Of a DNA stretch of 64,000 nucleotides, positions 22,393 to 32,261 are shown one piece after another. Each line of letters opens with the position of its first letter. Position 1 is the stretch's first letter. The notes beneath the pieces are model-generated. The model saw only the letters and a list, made by a program, of their open reading frames with translations, did no database searches and was not told the origin of the DNA. Source of the DNA: Dryocosmus kuriphilus (lineage: Eukaryota; Arthropoda; Insecta; Hymenoptera; Cynipidae); assembly GCA_038277395.1 (NCBI GenBank), contig CM076194.1, forward strand, positions 111,305,765 to 111,369,764, written 5' to 3'. Both the position numbers and the translations under genes were made by a program.

Positions 22393-22540
22393 GGGGCCGT
22401 CCATTTACCACGTGGACCACCTTTTTTCACTTTTTGACCCCCCCCCCCCCCCCCTCCTCTTTATGGACAAGCGTGGACTTTTGGCGATTCCGCCCTCCCC
22501 CCGCTCCACTGTCCATGTGGACCCTTTTTACAAATTTGAT
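22393..22540. mobile_element. GGGGCCGTCCAT-type MITE remnant
   Basis: Starts GGGGCCGTCCATTTACCACG, has a poly-C run and a CCCTCCCCCCGC block, and ends near GTCCATGTGGACCC. The left end resembles the GGGGCC-ended MITE at 5159 and similar insect MITEs. The right end is not a clean inverse, so this is probably decayed. Confidence 0.4.
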
Positions 22541-22756
22541 AAAAATATGTACATATATGCTTGGTATTCAAAAGCAAGGAAGCCAAAAAGAGCGGTTAAT
22601 TGGCTGGAAATTCGGTTTTTCTTGAAAAAAAATATGCTTTAAGGATACAAAGTTGGATTCTAAACGAAAGCTGTAAAAATAGTTCCATTTTTTGTCGTTA
22701 CTTTGATGATAAATAATGGGTACTTTCCTAACATAATTTAGAGAATAAACGAACTT

Positions 22757-23048
22757 ACTTGTAAGTGAAGTTCTATCCAAATTGTATGAAGCGCCTCTTA
22801 CGAAGTGATCAAAATGTAGTACGCCTACTTCTCGCCAATGTCGCCATGTTTTTCAAAGTATCCAATGAAAAATTTGGTGTGCACCCTCGATAGTTTCCGC
22901 GTTGGCGCCAAGAGTCATTATTTCAAAGTGTCGCCGGAACAGTTTTTGGGTCTCATGATTGTAATGTGAGATGGGAATAACACAGGGTGGAAGTGATCAC
23001 TTCGGAAGAGGCGCTTCGTACAATTAGGATAGAACTTCACTTACAGGT
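22757..23048. repeat. DIRS internal complementary region and outer edge
   Basis: CTTACTTGTAAGTGAAGTTC at 22757 and its inverse ending at about 23048 (GAACTTCACTTACAGGTAAG) form arms of about 57 bp that include GAAGCGCCTCTT. They bracket the terminal repeat. Complementarity between an internal region and the outer edge is expected for DIRS elements and serves in circle formation. The exact outer limit of the element on this side is uncertain. Confidence 0.55.
22848..22925 (+). repeat. DIRS inverted terminal repeat, 3' side
   Basis: 78 bp starting GTTTTTCAAAGTATCCAATG and containing GTTGGCGCCAAGAGTCATT. Inverse of 29525-29602 with only a few differences. Confidence 0.8.
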
Positions 23049-23178
23049 AAGTTCATTTAATCTTTAAATTGTATTTGGCGCCTCTTTCTCATGATCAAAA
23101 TGTAGATGTTTCGCGCGTATTCCGGCACTATAGAGTAATGTTTAGAGGTTTAAATTGAACAAAGCCTTTCTTAACACA

Positions 23179-23874
23179 TTAAACGATTTTCAAAACTGCT
23201 TTAGCATAAGCATCTTTAGCTGTCAAACTTAAATTATAGAATTCTATGAACGTATTGGAGTTCGAAGTCCAACCTGCTGTTCTACGAGTGGTACATAAAT
23301 CTAATCCGTTTCTATTTGCCGCAGAAGTGGAGGCATGTCGCGGTGGGTGTGCTGTAAAGACCTCTGTGTCTATTCCACTGTCGTTAATAGAATCTTTCAC
23401 CCAGCGGCTAAGGGTTTGCGTCGTGATATCTTTGTAGGGCTTTTTAAAAGATATGAAAAGAGATATGCTTTCTCCTCTTAAATTTTTTGTTCTGTTTAAG
23501 TAGCATCTTAGTGCCGAGGCAGTGCAAATTTTATCCTCATGTGGATAATAGGGTAAGACCAAGCACAGTTGCTTTTTGTTTGGTCCAGATGTCTTGAGGC
23601 AATCTGGTATTTTAATCTCAAAACCTTCTTTTGTTGCTTTTATGTTACTTGTTTTAATTTTCGCAAAATTTTGCATCCTGTTACCCATTGTTAATGCCGG
23701 AAGGGTTAAAACTTTTGTCGATAATTGTTTTAGCGACAGTTCCTCATTTGAGGGTAACGACCTGAAATGATTAAGTACAATTTGGGGGTCCCAAGTTGAA
23801 TCGTATTTGGGTTTCGAAGGACGTAATTTTGAGACACCTTTAAAAAATCGTGATATTCTGTGATCTGTGGCCAT
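23179..23874 (-). pseudogene. DIRS tyrosine recombinase (C-terminal part)
   Basis: 231 codons. The catalytic C-terminal part includes GNRMQNFAKIKTSNI, an LPYYPHEDKICTASALRCYL strand region, QTLSRWVKDSINDSGID, then the signature AHPPRHASTSAANRNG (box II HxxR within PRHASTSA) and AGWTSNSNTFIEFYNLSLTA (terminal catalytic Tyr in EFYNL). Family members usually have HSTRHASTSAA; here PP replaces ST next to the HxxR motif. The frame begins in MATDHRISRFFKGVSKLRPS, typical of the arm-binding part. The upstream half is missing or out of frame. It would circularise or integrate the DIRS DNA. Confidence 0.85.
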
Positions 23875-24099
23875 CTCAGATCAAACAAGTAATGAAATCG
23901 CTGATATATAGCAGTTTATTGAACTTCGTGCTGCTCCATTATCAAACAATTCCGATAAGAAAACTAATATATCCGGAACTGAGCTCAAGAACGGGTTCAG
24001 GTTCCGTTTTTCACAAAAATCACACTATTTCTTAAGACAAGAGTCATATTGCTTGAAGGAAGACTCGCTTAAAGATGAAACTGAGATTTCCATTGAAGC

Positions 24100-25114
24100 C
24101 TATGGTGTGTCCCTTAACTCGAACGCCTTCAGGATAAGATACCGGCCACCAGGGTAACTTTCTCCAAAAAAAGTTTCTTCCTCCCTGTTGGGGACAAAAA
24201 CATTGTCTTTTGCTTTAATATGAACCATGTTTGAGATTAAGGCGGCTTTAAATAGTGGATACCATGTCTGTGATGGCCAGTTTGGTACCACTATGATGCC
24301 CTCAGCTTCATCGTCTCTAATTTTTTGTAGGGTCTTTAATATTACTGAAAATGGTGGAAATCCATAAAAGAAATAATCTGCCCAAGAGATTGTGAACGCA
24401 TTGATATCCATTGAATCAGGACCTTTCTTCTAAGAAAAATACTTGAAGCATTTTGTATTTTCTCTGCTTGCAAAGAGATCTATTTCTGGCTATCCAAATG
24501 CTCTAACTATTTTTCTGAAAGCAGGATTGGACAGTTCAATTTCGGTATTTGATTTTAAGCGACGTGATTCTTCATCCGCTGTATATTCATAGCTGATGGA
24601 ATGTAAGTCGCAAAAATCCAAATTCCCTTTTGCCTCACACCAATTCCAGATAAGCCTTGTGATCTTATTCAAATTTTCAAATTGAACTCCCCCCCATTCT
24701 ATTTATATAAGAGATGGTTGTGGTGTTGTCGATGTGAAGCAACACTTGACAATTTTTGTGATTTTTCGCGAAGCACTTCAAGCTTAAAAAGGCAGCTAAA
24801 AGATTCTAATTGGTTTATGTGATTTGATTTTTCCCCATTTTCCAGTATCCGTGAGCTCTATTTTTGTTACAAAACGCTCCCCATCCAGATAAAGAGGCAT
24901 CTGAGAAGATCTCCAGTTGAAACTCGGATTTTCTTATTGGATTATTAGAATGAGCTCCTATACGTTTCCACCAGTGTAAATTTTCCATTGCTGATTTCGT
25001 TATCATTAATCTTGAGTAGTATTTATCATTGTTTTTCAACAATGCCAAAATTTTTGCTCTTTCGCAGGCTTTTGTGTGGCCCCAACCATAATTTACCGCA
25101 GGGCAACAAGACAC
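24100..25114 (-). pseudogene. DIRS RNase H and linker, broken in several frames
   Basis: Three frames cover one domain. 25114-24815 has ACERAKILALLKNNDKYYSR and the RNase H core FSDASLSGWGAFCNKNRAHG (Asp of SDAS). 24672-24490 has NKITRLIWNWCEAKGNLDF and YTADEESRRL (late catalytic ADxxSR motif). 24411-24100 has INAFTISWADYFFYGFPPFS and VVPNWPSQTWYPLF, the conserved tail of DIRS pol. Stops and shifts lie between the pieces (about 24412-24490 and 24673-24815). Confidence 0.8.
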
Positions 25115-25357
25115 TAAAATACCTAAAATTCTAGCGAACTCCCTTATTTTTATATTTTGATTTAGACGAGTGTTATTAACTTCTGTTATTATTTGATTCC
25201 TCTTGGGATCCGGAAACTGAACTCACATTTCTTTTGAGTTGTAAATAAATCCAAAGTATTTACAAGTTTGAGCTGGAGTCATTTGACTTTTTTGAAGATT
25301 GATTATATATCCCAGTTCCTCTAGCTTAGGTACGGTTACTGTTATGTTATCTGCGCT

Positions 25358-25950
25358 TTAGGTATAAGATGTTCCAAACAATAACAAATCGTCTAAATAA
25401 ATAACAGACAAAAAACCTAGTTCTCGTAAATATGACATTACCAGTTTTAGAATTTTTGTGAAGCCGTAAGGCGCTGTGCAAAGTTCGAAAGGTAGACACG
25501 TAAACTCACAAATTTGCCCCTCAAATAAAAAACGCAAGTATTCATATTGTGGTTTACATACCGGTACCAAATAATACGCTTCCTGAAAATCTAGCGTTGC
25601 CATGAAGCAATCTCGATTAATAATTTGAGTTACCGTTCTACCGTCTTCTAGCTTGAAGTGCTTCATCGGAATAAAATTGCTAAGTGCTTTTAGGTTGAGA
25701 ATTAGTCGAAACAAACTGTCCTGTTTTGGTCTTAAAAAAACATCAGAAATAAACTGGTGTTTTTCTGTATTGCATTCTACAATAGCTCCTTTATTCAGCA
25801 GTTTCTCAAGCAATTGAGAAACTTGAGGTTTTTCCTCTGTGTTCCTATCTCTTGGACAGGGTAATGAATTTTGAAACGGTAAAGGTTCAGAAAGAATTAC
25901 ATAATCCTCGATCCATGACAGTACAGTGGGATCTGATGTGATTTACTTCC
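25358..25950 (-). pseudogene. DIRS reverse transcriptase
   Basis: The frame 25813-25358 shows the RT palm: LEKLLNKGAIVECN, FRLILNLKALSNFIP, FMATLDFQEAYYLVPV (first Asp), LPFELCTAPYGFTKILK and VIYLDDLLLFG (catalytic YLDD). Upstream the same protein continues through ITSDPTVLSWIEDYVI. An in-frame TAA precedes ITSDP near 25945, so the polyprotein is interrupted. Motifs and order fit DIRS RT, which differs from Ty3/gypsy in the LNLK and YLDD contexts. Further breaks separate it from RNase H. Confidence 0.85.
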
Positions 25951-26183
25951 ATTTAGACTGAAATCGACAAAGTCTTCCAGCTATATTACTTACAGGAGCT
26001 AGCGACGTTTCCGAGAGGGTTCTGGTTCCTTTTGCTGATGATGACTGTATTTGTGATAAGGTTTCTGATTTTTCTTCGGTGTTCGATAGTTCTATTTCGG
26101 CCCGCCCGACATCCCTGGAAGAGAGCGGGGCGGGGCTTTCTGGTTGCTTGTCTACCTGATTTCGAGTTTAGCCTCTTAATTTC
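25951..26183 (-). pseudogene. End of DIRS gag / start of pol after the insertion
   Basis: On the minus strand this reads basic segments such as RQATRKPRPALFQGCRAG, then SLAPVSNIAGRLCRFQSKWK, leading into the RT region. It is the DIRS sequence that resumes just beyond the poly(A) of the inserted non-LTR element. Confidence 0.55.
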
Positions 26184-26436
26184 TTTTTTTTTTTTTTTTT
26201 TTTTTTTACCGGAGGAAAAAAGGGGAAATCTTTTATAGACGTAGTGCCGGACTCTTCCAGGACGGGTCTGGACCTACCGGCTAAACCTAAAACCTCCGTT
26301 TCCTGGGCCTTTGGATCTGTTCACGGTACTGCCCGTTGAGGCTTTACATCATGAGCAGAGGCCCCTTTATAGTCGCGTTGGCGACTCTTCCGTTATCCCT
26401 GTCGTACCCTGGGTACCTTCTGGTGTCTAGGTCTGC

Positions 26437-26577
26437 TCACCCGCTGCTACCAAATCTCCGGCTCTCGAGGATCTTATCTTGCATAGTTTTGACAATAAAT
26501 GTCTCTATGCTCCTCCATTTCTCCTCAGACTCCACCATACCTACGCCGTGCCTCGGCGTCCTCCTATGTTCCCCCAT
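26437..26577 (-). pseudogene. C-terminal remnant of non-LTR ORF2
   Basis: 46 codons from ATG 26577, starting MGEHRRTPRHGVG and running through EEKWRSIETFIVKTMQDKIL to a stop at 26437. The WxxIETFIVKTMxxKxxxxR pattern is like the final helix of R1-clade ORF2 proteins (from memory). Its place, just after ORF1 and before the 3' untranslated region, implies that the endonuclease-RT body of ORF2 was deleted. Confidence 0.55.
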
Positions 26578-26601
26578 TTATTTAATGCTTCTTCGGTTCT
26601 C

Positions 26602-27939
26602 TTATCGAGGCCTTCTTCTAGGGTCTGCCTCTCTGAACACTGCACATCTTGCTGTCCCCGGAATATGGTCGGTCCGGGGTCTCTCCTTCCTTTCGGCACA
26701 CAGATAGCACCGCGGAACGCTAGTGCAATCCGCTGCCTGGTGCTCTTCTCCTCCACACCTCCAGCAGCACTTCGTGCGATCTGGTCCTTCGCAGTTGCTC
26801 GCCAGGTGCCCGTAGCCATGACAACGGTAGCACCTTTGTGCCTCGCTTTTCTTGCGGACTCCACAAGAGATCCAGCCAACTTTTACGTGGCCTGCCCGGA
26901 TCACCCGCGCAGCCATATCTTCCTTCATCCTGGCACATGCCTTAAGTCTGCCTCTGCAGGGCCTCTTCGTCATGTTGACCCTGATGTCATGGGTCAGCCT
27001 CTCCCCAAAGAGCCTTTTCAGGGCCACATTTACCTCCTCTGCACTCGTCGTGGAGTCGATGTCCGTGATCTCAACTTCCACCATTGGGACAAGATCCCGG
27101 ACATCACCCCGATCACCGACAACCTCCTTAATGGCGGAGGAAAGTTTGCTTCTCTCCTCCGTCGTAGCTCTGATTTCAATGAGCACCTTTCCGTTTTTTG
27201 TCTCCCTAACTCCCTTGATTTTAACACCCAGTTTGTCAGGGGACACCTTCTCCTTCAGGTTTCTCAGTACCTCGGCGTAAGTACCGCCCTTCTTCGGTTT
27301 AATAAGGACTGCATCTGGGCGGATGCGCCTCATTGTTGCCCCTCTTTTCTTCTTTAATATCTGATCTTCTTGCATCCTTGCCGTCTCTGATGCGTCGGAT
27401 TTTGATGGGATATTCCGCGACTTTAGTTTCTTCGCCGGCGGTCTGTGGGCTTTTGTCACTTCGGGACTCTCGGTGGGTGCTCTTGCTCGTTTTCCGGTAG
27501 CCGGTGCAAGAGTTACCTTAGCTTCTAGGTCCGTTTGAGTCCCCTCGTTGACCCTAGTACTTAATTTGGTACTTCCTTTCGCCTCACATATCTTGATCCC
27601 CATCTGGATACCCAGTCGGTACTCAAAAGAGCGGAACCATCCTTGTAGGCTGCTGTTGTTTGTCTCGATGCTCCATAGTTTATCTATCGCCTTTGATAAA
27701 CCATCCCTGATTGGCATAAACATATTTTTCTTGGAGTTGCTGAACTCCTCCATTTCTTTTAGTATATCCTGCATCTCCTTTATTTGGCGTTCTTGTCTGT
27801 CCATCGTATTCTGAAATTCCTTCTTGTGTGCCCACGCATCTGATTTCCCCTCCTCCGTTATCTCCTCCACTACGTCAAGCTCACCTTCCAATTCCTCGCA
27901 AATGCTTTTGTTTAAAAATATTCTCCATAGTAGTCCCAC
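26602..27939 (-). CDS. Non-LTR ORF1 (Gag-like) with three CCHC zinc knuckles
   Basis: 445 codons, intact. An N-terminal coiled-coil-prone region (about residues 1-90, rich in E/K/Q) is followed by a basic low-complexity linker. A middle domain contains YAEVLRNLKEKVSPDKLGVK, GKVLIEIRATTEERSKL and VEVEITDIDSTTSAEEVNVA, the usual ORF1 single-strand nucleic-acid-binding fold. Three zinc knuckles close the protein: CYRCHGYGHLASNC (about 370), CWRCGGEEHQAADC (about 392) and CYLC...H...C (about 411). The spacing and order fit ORF1 of the R1/I/jockey group. The product packages element RNA. Large open frames on the opposite strand (such as 26479-27357) are antisense shadows of this GC-rich gene. Confidence 0.85.
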   Translation of the reverse strand: MGLLWRIFLNKSICEELEGELDVVEEITEEGKSDAWAHKKEFQNTMDRQERQIKEMQDILKEMEEFSNSKKNMFMPIRDGLSKAIDKLWSIETNNSSLQGWFRSFEYRLGIQMGIKICEAKGSTKLSTRVNEGTQTDLEAKVTLAPATGKRARAPTESPEVTKAHRPPAKKLKSRNIPSKSDASETARMQEDQILKKKRGATMRRIRPDAVLIKPKKGGTYAEVLRNLKEKVSPDKLGVKIKGVRETKNGKVLIEIRATTEERSKLSSAIKEVVGDRGDVRDLVPMVEVEITDIDSTTSAEEVNVALKRLFGERLTHDIRVNMTKRPCRGRLKACARMKEDMAARVIRAGHVKVGWISCGVRKKSEAQRCYRCHGYGHLASNCEGPDRTKCCWRCGGEEHQAADCTSVPRCYLCAERKERPRTDHIPGTARCAVFREADPRRRPR

Positions 27940-28257
27940 GAGAAGCTAGGGAAGTAGAGGTCCACCCTCGCAGAGCCCCGCATGCGAGGGTAAGGTCTAA
28001 ATACTTTAGGAGGCGACCTGGTATCCTAGAGACACCGTTTGCGACACCACATCCCTGGTGCCACGCAGCCTTAGGCACGGTTGTTCACGCCATGGCTTGG
28101 GGGTTTTTCCTTCGGGACCATCCCTGGACCATTGTCTGCGACTGCTTATTGAAGTTTGTAGCCATATTCAGCAGAAACCCTCGGTACAGGGCCCCTCTAT
28201 CCGCAACCTGAGGACGCGCCCGGTGGCCTGGTCAAGGGCTTGTCCAGTTTCTCGCTG

Positions 28258-29490
28258 AAAAGGAAGCTACCAATCTGCGTTGCTTGTAGTGCATCCTTTA
28301 GGGGCGCGTTGACATTCGTCGAGACCAAGCTTCTACGGATAATAGATTCATCATGATGTAGATCTGCTAGCAGTTTACTTACATCGCTTAGGTACTCAAC
28401 TAGCTGTAATTCATCTGCAGATCTTTTTTTTTTTTGTCAGATACCAGTGATAGGGCCTTGCCAATGGCTGCCAGAGAAGCCGTTATTTTTTCTTGCTTCA
28501 TGACTATTCGCCCATCTCTTTTCACAATAGCATCTTTATCCTTAGCAGTTACCTTTATTTCAGCATTTAATTTTGGAGGATCAATCAACTGGCAATTTCA
28601 TGGGGGCGGATGTTTTTTGATCAACTCCTTCTGATTGTCAGACGGTAGGCCTTGTTTGATGATGACCTTTCAACGAACAACAAAATCCTCATGCATAGCA
28701 GGACCTAAAGACCTCTCCTCGTGAACTCGGGTTCCAATCACTTGCAGAACATCTTTGTCTAGATGATTCTCTGGAATCGATTTGGATTGTGATTTAGGAT
28801 CAGTCTTTTGACAATTTCGTTGACCTTCAGAAGCGTTTGAGTCATCTGAGTCTTCATGGGCTGAAATATAAAAAGGAAACTCTAGGCTATGATATGTCTA
28901 TATCGTTGTTTTTTTTTTCTTTTTAGAACTACGACGCGCTTGATGGTTAGAGCCTGTGAAGCGAGATTTGGCAACGCCGCCTAAAAAAGCAGCCTGCCAC
29001 GAGTTCTCTTTTTGTGCTCTGACTTGATTGTTTTGAAACTATAGTTTCTACTTCATAGCATAGAGTCTTTTTTAAATGCGCTTGAAAGTTAGAGCCTTTT
29101 TTGCGCTTACAGGTTAGAGCCTGTAATTCGATTGTAGGTTAGAGCTTACGAAGCGAGATTTGACAACACTTCCAAGCAGTTAAAGAAATGGATCAAATTT
29201 CTTCTCCGCTTTTATGAGTTAAGTCCTGCCATAAGTTATTAGAGTAACCAGGCGGTCTTTTACATAATATATGTACCTACAGCTCTAAGATGATGACGAA
29301 TCTAACGAGCTGCTTAAGGAAGGATCCCTCTGACGCTTCTGATGCTTTGATCGTTTTTTTTCCGATCCCGCTTCTTATTCTTCCGACTTTTCTTTTTTAT
29401 CTTTTCGACCAGTTTTCTCTCACGCAGTCCTCTTCGTCCTTCGAACTGGACGAACTCGATTTGTTTTTTCTTCTTTTTCCCATGATGTGA
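28258..29490 (-). pseudogene. DIRS gag
   Basis: The N-terminal Lys/Arg/Ser-rich start MGKRRKNKSSSSSSKDEED at about 29481 is followed by a shifted frame with KKRSKHQKRQRDPSLSSSLD. 28622-28860 reads DVLQVIGTRVHEERSLGPAM and VIIKQGLPSDNQ, then IDPPKLNAEIKV and RIVMKQEKITASLAAIGKAL at 28588-28400, then RRSLVSTNVNAPLKDALQAT at about 28345-28290. These are DIRS gag signatures (GxRVxEER, LTASLAxIxKAL, RRSL). Stops occur in the reconstructed order (TGA near 28665 and near 28600). 28880-29200 contains GGTTAGAGCCTG repeats and may be an untranslated or intronic part. Confidence 0.7.
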
Positions 29491-29524
29491 AAATCGTCAC
29501 GGATGTGGCTTCATCATCACGACG

Positions 29525-29602
29525 TGAAACAATGACTCTTGGCGCCAACGCGGAAAGTAGTGAGGGTGCACACCAAATTTTTCATTGGATACTTTGAAAA
29601 AC
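29525..29602 (-). repeat. DIRS inverted terminal repeat, 5' side
   Basis: Inverse of 22848-22925: it ends ATTGGATACTTTGAAAAAC and contains GGCGCCAACGCGGAAAG. It marks the upstream limit of the element, next to an ATA microsatellite. Confidence 0.8.
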
Positions 29603-29606
29603 GTAA

Positions 29607-29654
29607 CGAAATATAATATAATATAAATAATATAATAATAATATAAAAAAAATA

Positions 29655-29686
<32 letters not shown>

Positions 29687-29702
29687 TATATATAAATATA
29701 AT
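29607..29702. repeat. ATA/AATAT microsatellite
   Basis: Nearly pure A/T run of ATAAT and AAT units directly outside the DIRS terminal repeat. Confidence 0.85.
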
Positions 29703-30350
29703 CTTAAATTAAAATTTGATTTCCTCACTCATCTCGTTGGAAGTTTATACACATTTAAAACCCTTTATAAGTCATTTAGCAGGAAATAATATAGTAGAAA
29801 ATCTAGCTTTGGTACTGTCTTCAATGCAAATCTCTACAATCATCCATTTTGTGCCACTTTTAGTTCTCATTTAGCACACATGTATATGTATATCACAAGC
29901 ATTTTCTGCGAATCAACCAGGGACCCAAAATGGCAGTTGCATATTCCCACCTAATTTAATACCCTATTAGTGATGCGGCCTGACCAATGTGACCGTGGTA
30001 ATACGCCGTATTACCTGCAATTACGTTCATGACGGTAAAAGTTGCAAAAAGTCAGTAGAACTCACTTTTTAATGTGATAATATGTTTTTGAGTAATTTTT
30101 TGCGGATGGAATAATAATCTGTTCGTTTAAGAGTAGAAGTACAATTATATCTGTCCGCAAAATACTGATTATACCAAAAAAATCAGAAAGATGAGAAACA
30201 TAACCTCAAACCTTAACTTGAGGCAGTGGGAAAATTTAAAATTCTACTACTTATATGCATGTTCATATTTATTTTTTATGCAATTATATTGTTTCCGCAA
30301 GTGAAAAAGAGTGTAGAATATGAACAGTTTTTGTTAATACTTTATACTAT
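29703..30350. other. Intergenic spacer between DIRS and gypsy elements
   Basis: AT-rich with a short GTGGTAATACGCCGTATTAC inverted repeat near 29994-30015. No gene recognised. Confidence 0.4.
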
Positions 30351-31320
30351 ATTTTGTATGGAATTGAACAAATCTCGACATGATTTTTACAAAATAAAAA
30401 AGCAATGGCTTGTTCTTCCAGCTGATCCGTGCATCCATCTTCAAGGTGACTCCTCCAAGGCTTCACATAATCAATCGCCTTGGATGTGGCTTTTGGCCCC
30501 TCTCCTTGACCGATCTTCTGTATCAAATACCGGTCACCTCTCAAGACATGGGTAATCTGATATGGGCCCAAGAACTTGGCAAAAAGCTTAAGTCCAGGAC
30601 CTCTATGGGTGCGTTTAATCGCAACCAAGTCACCTTCCTCATAAATTGTCGGCATCTTCCTCTTTTTTTCATACACTTTCTTGTTTTCTTTCTGTATCTC
30701 CGCTATAGCTTCTTTGGCCCTGTCTCTCAGAACATTTCGTTGCTCCATGAACTAAGTGTTTTTTTCGGCTTCTATGATCTCAACAAACTACGGATACTCC
30801 CGCAGTCTCATTCGAGCGCCAAAGAGCAAGGTGAACGGTGACAATCCCGTGCTTCTCGTAGGGACGTGGTTGATGTATTGCTGTGCTTTGTTCAAATGCT
30901 TGTACCATTCCCCTGGATTTGGAGCGAATAACTTGGCCAATATGGAAATGAGAATCCGGTTGAGCCTTTCGACCTGGCCGTTTCCTCTGGGGACGCCCGT
31001 TGCAATCATTGAATGCTGGATTACCTCGTCGTTGCAATAATCCTTGAATTCCGTGTGTCGAAACGCCGTTCTTTGATCCGAAATGATTCGTTGAGGATTA
31101 CCGAAAACAGCTGATTGTCGCAGGAGTCTGTCGACAACTTCGGAAGTGTTCGTCGTTCTGGTTGGGTAAAGCCATAGAAACTTGCTGAATCCATCAATGA
31201 CAACTAATATGTGACAATAGTTCTTCTTTGCGATGGTAGCGGGCCCAAGTGGTCGATATGGTAGGTATCCATCGGAGTGTCATCCTTGTCAAGAGCATAT
31301 AGGAATCCTTCAAGCCCATG
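30347..31320 (-). pseudogene. Gypsy integrase, catalytic triad visible
   Basis: A continuous frame from about 31300 reads HIDHLGP (first Asp), VVIDGFSKFLWLYPTRTTN, RIISDQRTAFRHTEF (second Asp) and GVPRGNGQVERLNRILI (Glu), so the DDE core is intact. Two in-frame TAG stops at about 30785 and about 30755 separate it from the C-terminal domain at 30748-30347 (YEEGDLVAIKRTHRGPGLKL, FLGPYQITHVLRGDRYLIQK). That last part is the usual C-terminal DNA-binding barrel. It runs into the shortened LTR. Confidence 0.8.
30355..30399 (-). repeat. Truncated 3' LTR of the gypsy element
   Basis: 45 bp matching the outer end of the 5' LTR (GAACAAATCTCGACATGATT). Pol sequence follows at once at 30400, so the remaining 160-odd bp of LTR and the polypurine tract are deleted. 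The integrase frame reads into this remnant. Confidence 0.8.
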
Positions 31321-31638
31321 TTTCTGTTCTGCGAGAATATACGACACACAATTCTGAATGACGTATTTGATCTTATCGTGCATTTTCAGAAACCAGTAGT
31401 CTCTTCTAATAAGCTGCTTGCTCTTGGCGGCACTAAAATGATGCTGATCATGACATCTTCAAATGACGTCGTCTTGCATCTGCTTTGGAACCACGATCAG
31501 CCAGTCATGCTTATCTTTTTTGTACAGTAGTCCATTTTTGATCGCGTATCCCTCTTGTTGAACCACTGCAACCTCCGCCATCTGATTAGACAGGAACTCA
31601 TCTTGCTCCTGATTACGTGTGATTTGCGCAAGCACGGT

Positions 31639-32261
31639 CTACTCATCCTCGTCTGCTAAAAGAACTTCTGGAATGGTGTATCGGATTAAGGCACCCCCAT
31701 GTTTCATTCTTGATCCGGAACGAAGTTCAATAGTATATTTGCAGTCTTCCAGATTCAGAGCCCATCGGGCTATTTGTGAAGATATATATTTTTTCGTCAT
31801 GGTTAGAGTGAAAGCCTTGCAGTCTATGATGATTTTAAACTGTAGGCCTAAGAGACAGTTTCTGTATTTTTTCAGCGCTTTGACCACAGCCAGGACTTCC
31901 AGTTTGTAGCTATCGTAATGCTCCTCTTGTCTCGTCGTCTTTCAGCTGGCATAGTGAATCGGGTGAATCTGATGATCTTCGCTGTCGCGTTACAGAAGAA
32001 TTGCTCCAAGCCCCAATGACGAAGCATCCGTGTGCAATTCTGTTTCGGCAAAAGGACAGTATAGCGCTAATACGAGCTCTTCGCATAACGCATTTTTCAA
32101 CTCGTTGAAATCACAACGCTCTTCATTTTCAAACTTGAAATTTACATCTTTTTTCGTCAGTTCGGTTAACGGTCTCGCTACGCGAGCATAATCGTATATA
32201 AATTTTCGAAAAAAAACCTATCAGGCCCAGAAACCGTTGTACCGACTTAACATTCTTCGGT
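31639..32261 (-). pseudogene. Gypsy RNase H
   Basis: 31887-31639 holds FKIIIDCKAFTLTMTKK, IARWALNLEDCKYTIELRSG and the MKHGGALIRY end, where members normally have an HxDALSR motif. The final Asp is therefore lost. The upstream first-Asp part (about 32260-31900) is in other frames with stops. Confidence 0.7.

Larger units (their letters stand above)
26184..28255 (-). mobile_element. R1/jockey-type non-LTR retrotransposon, internally deleted
   Basis: GC-rich block inserted in the DIRS gag. In minus-strand order it has a 5' untranslated region (about 28255-27940), ORF1 (27939-26602), a 46-codon ORF ending at 26437 that looks like the C-terminus of ORF2, a 3' region of about 230 bp and a poly(A) tail (26207-26184, 24 A on the minus strand). 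The endonuclease and reverse transcriptase are absent. The poly(A) and the clean resumption of DIRS sequence show orientation and limits. The exact 5' base and target duplication were not resolved. Confidence 0.75.
22757..29602 (-). mobile_element. DIRS-type tyrosine-recombinase retrotransposon, interrupted
   Basis: The minus-strand order is inverted terminal repeat (29525-29602), gag (about 29490-28258), RT and RNase H (about 25950-24100), tyrosine recombinase (23874-23179), internal complementary region (about 23048) and inverted terminal repeat (22848-22925). This is the defining DIRS order: no LTRs and no DDE integrase. Frames are broken by stops and shifts, so the copy is dead. An R1-type element is inserted in the gag end (26184-28255). 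DIRS elements replicate by a circular DNA intermediate inserted by the recombinase. Confidence 0.85.

Noticed and set aside
26479..27357. 292-codon plus-strand frame over the R1-type ORF1
   Set aside because: Antisense of a GC-rich real ORF with clear zinc knuckles on the minus strand; no recognisable protein.
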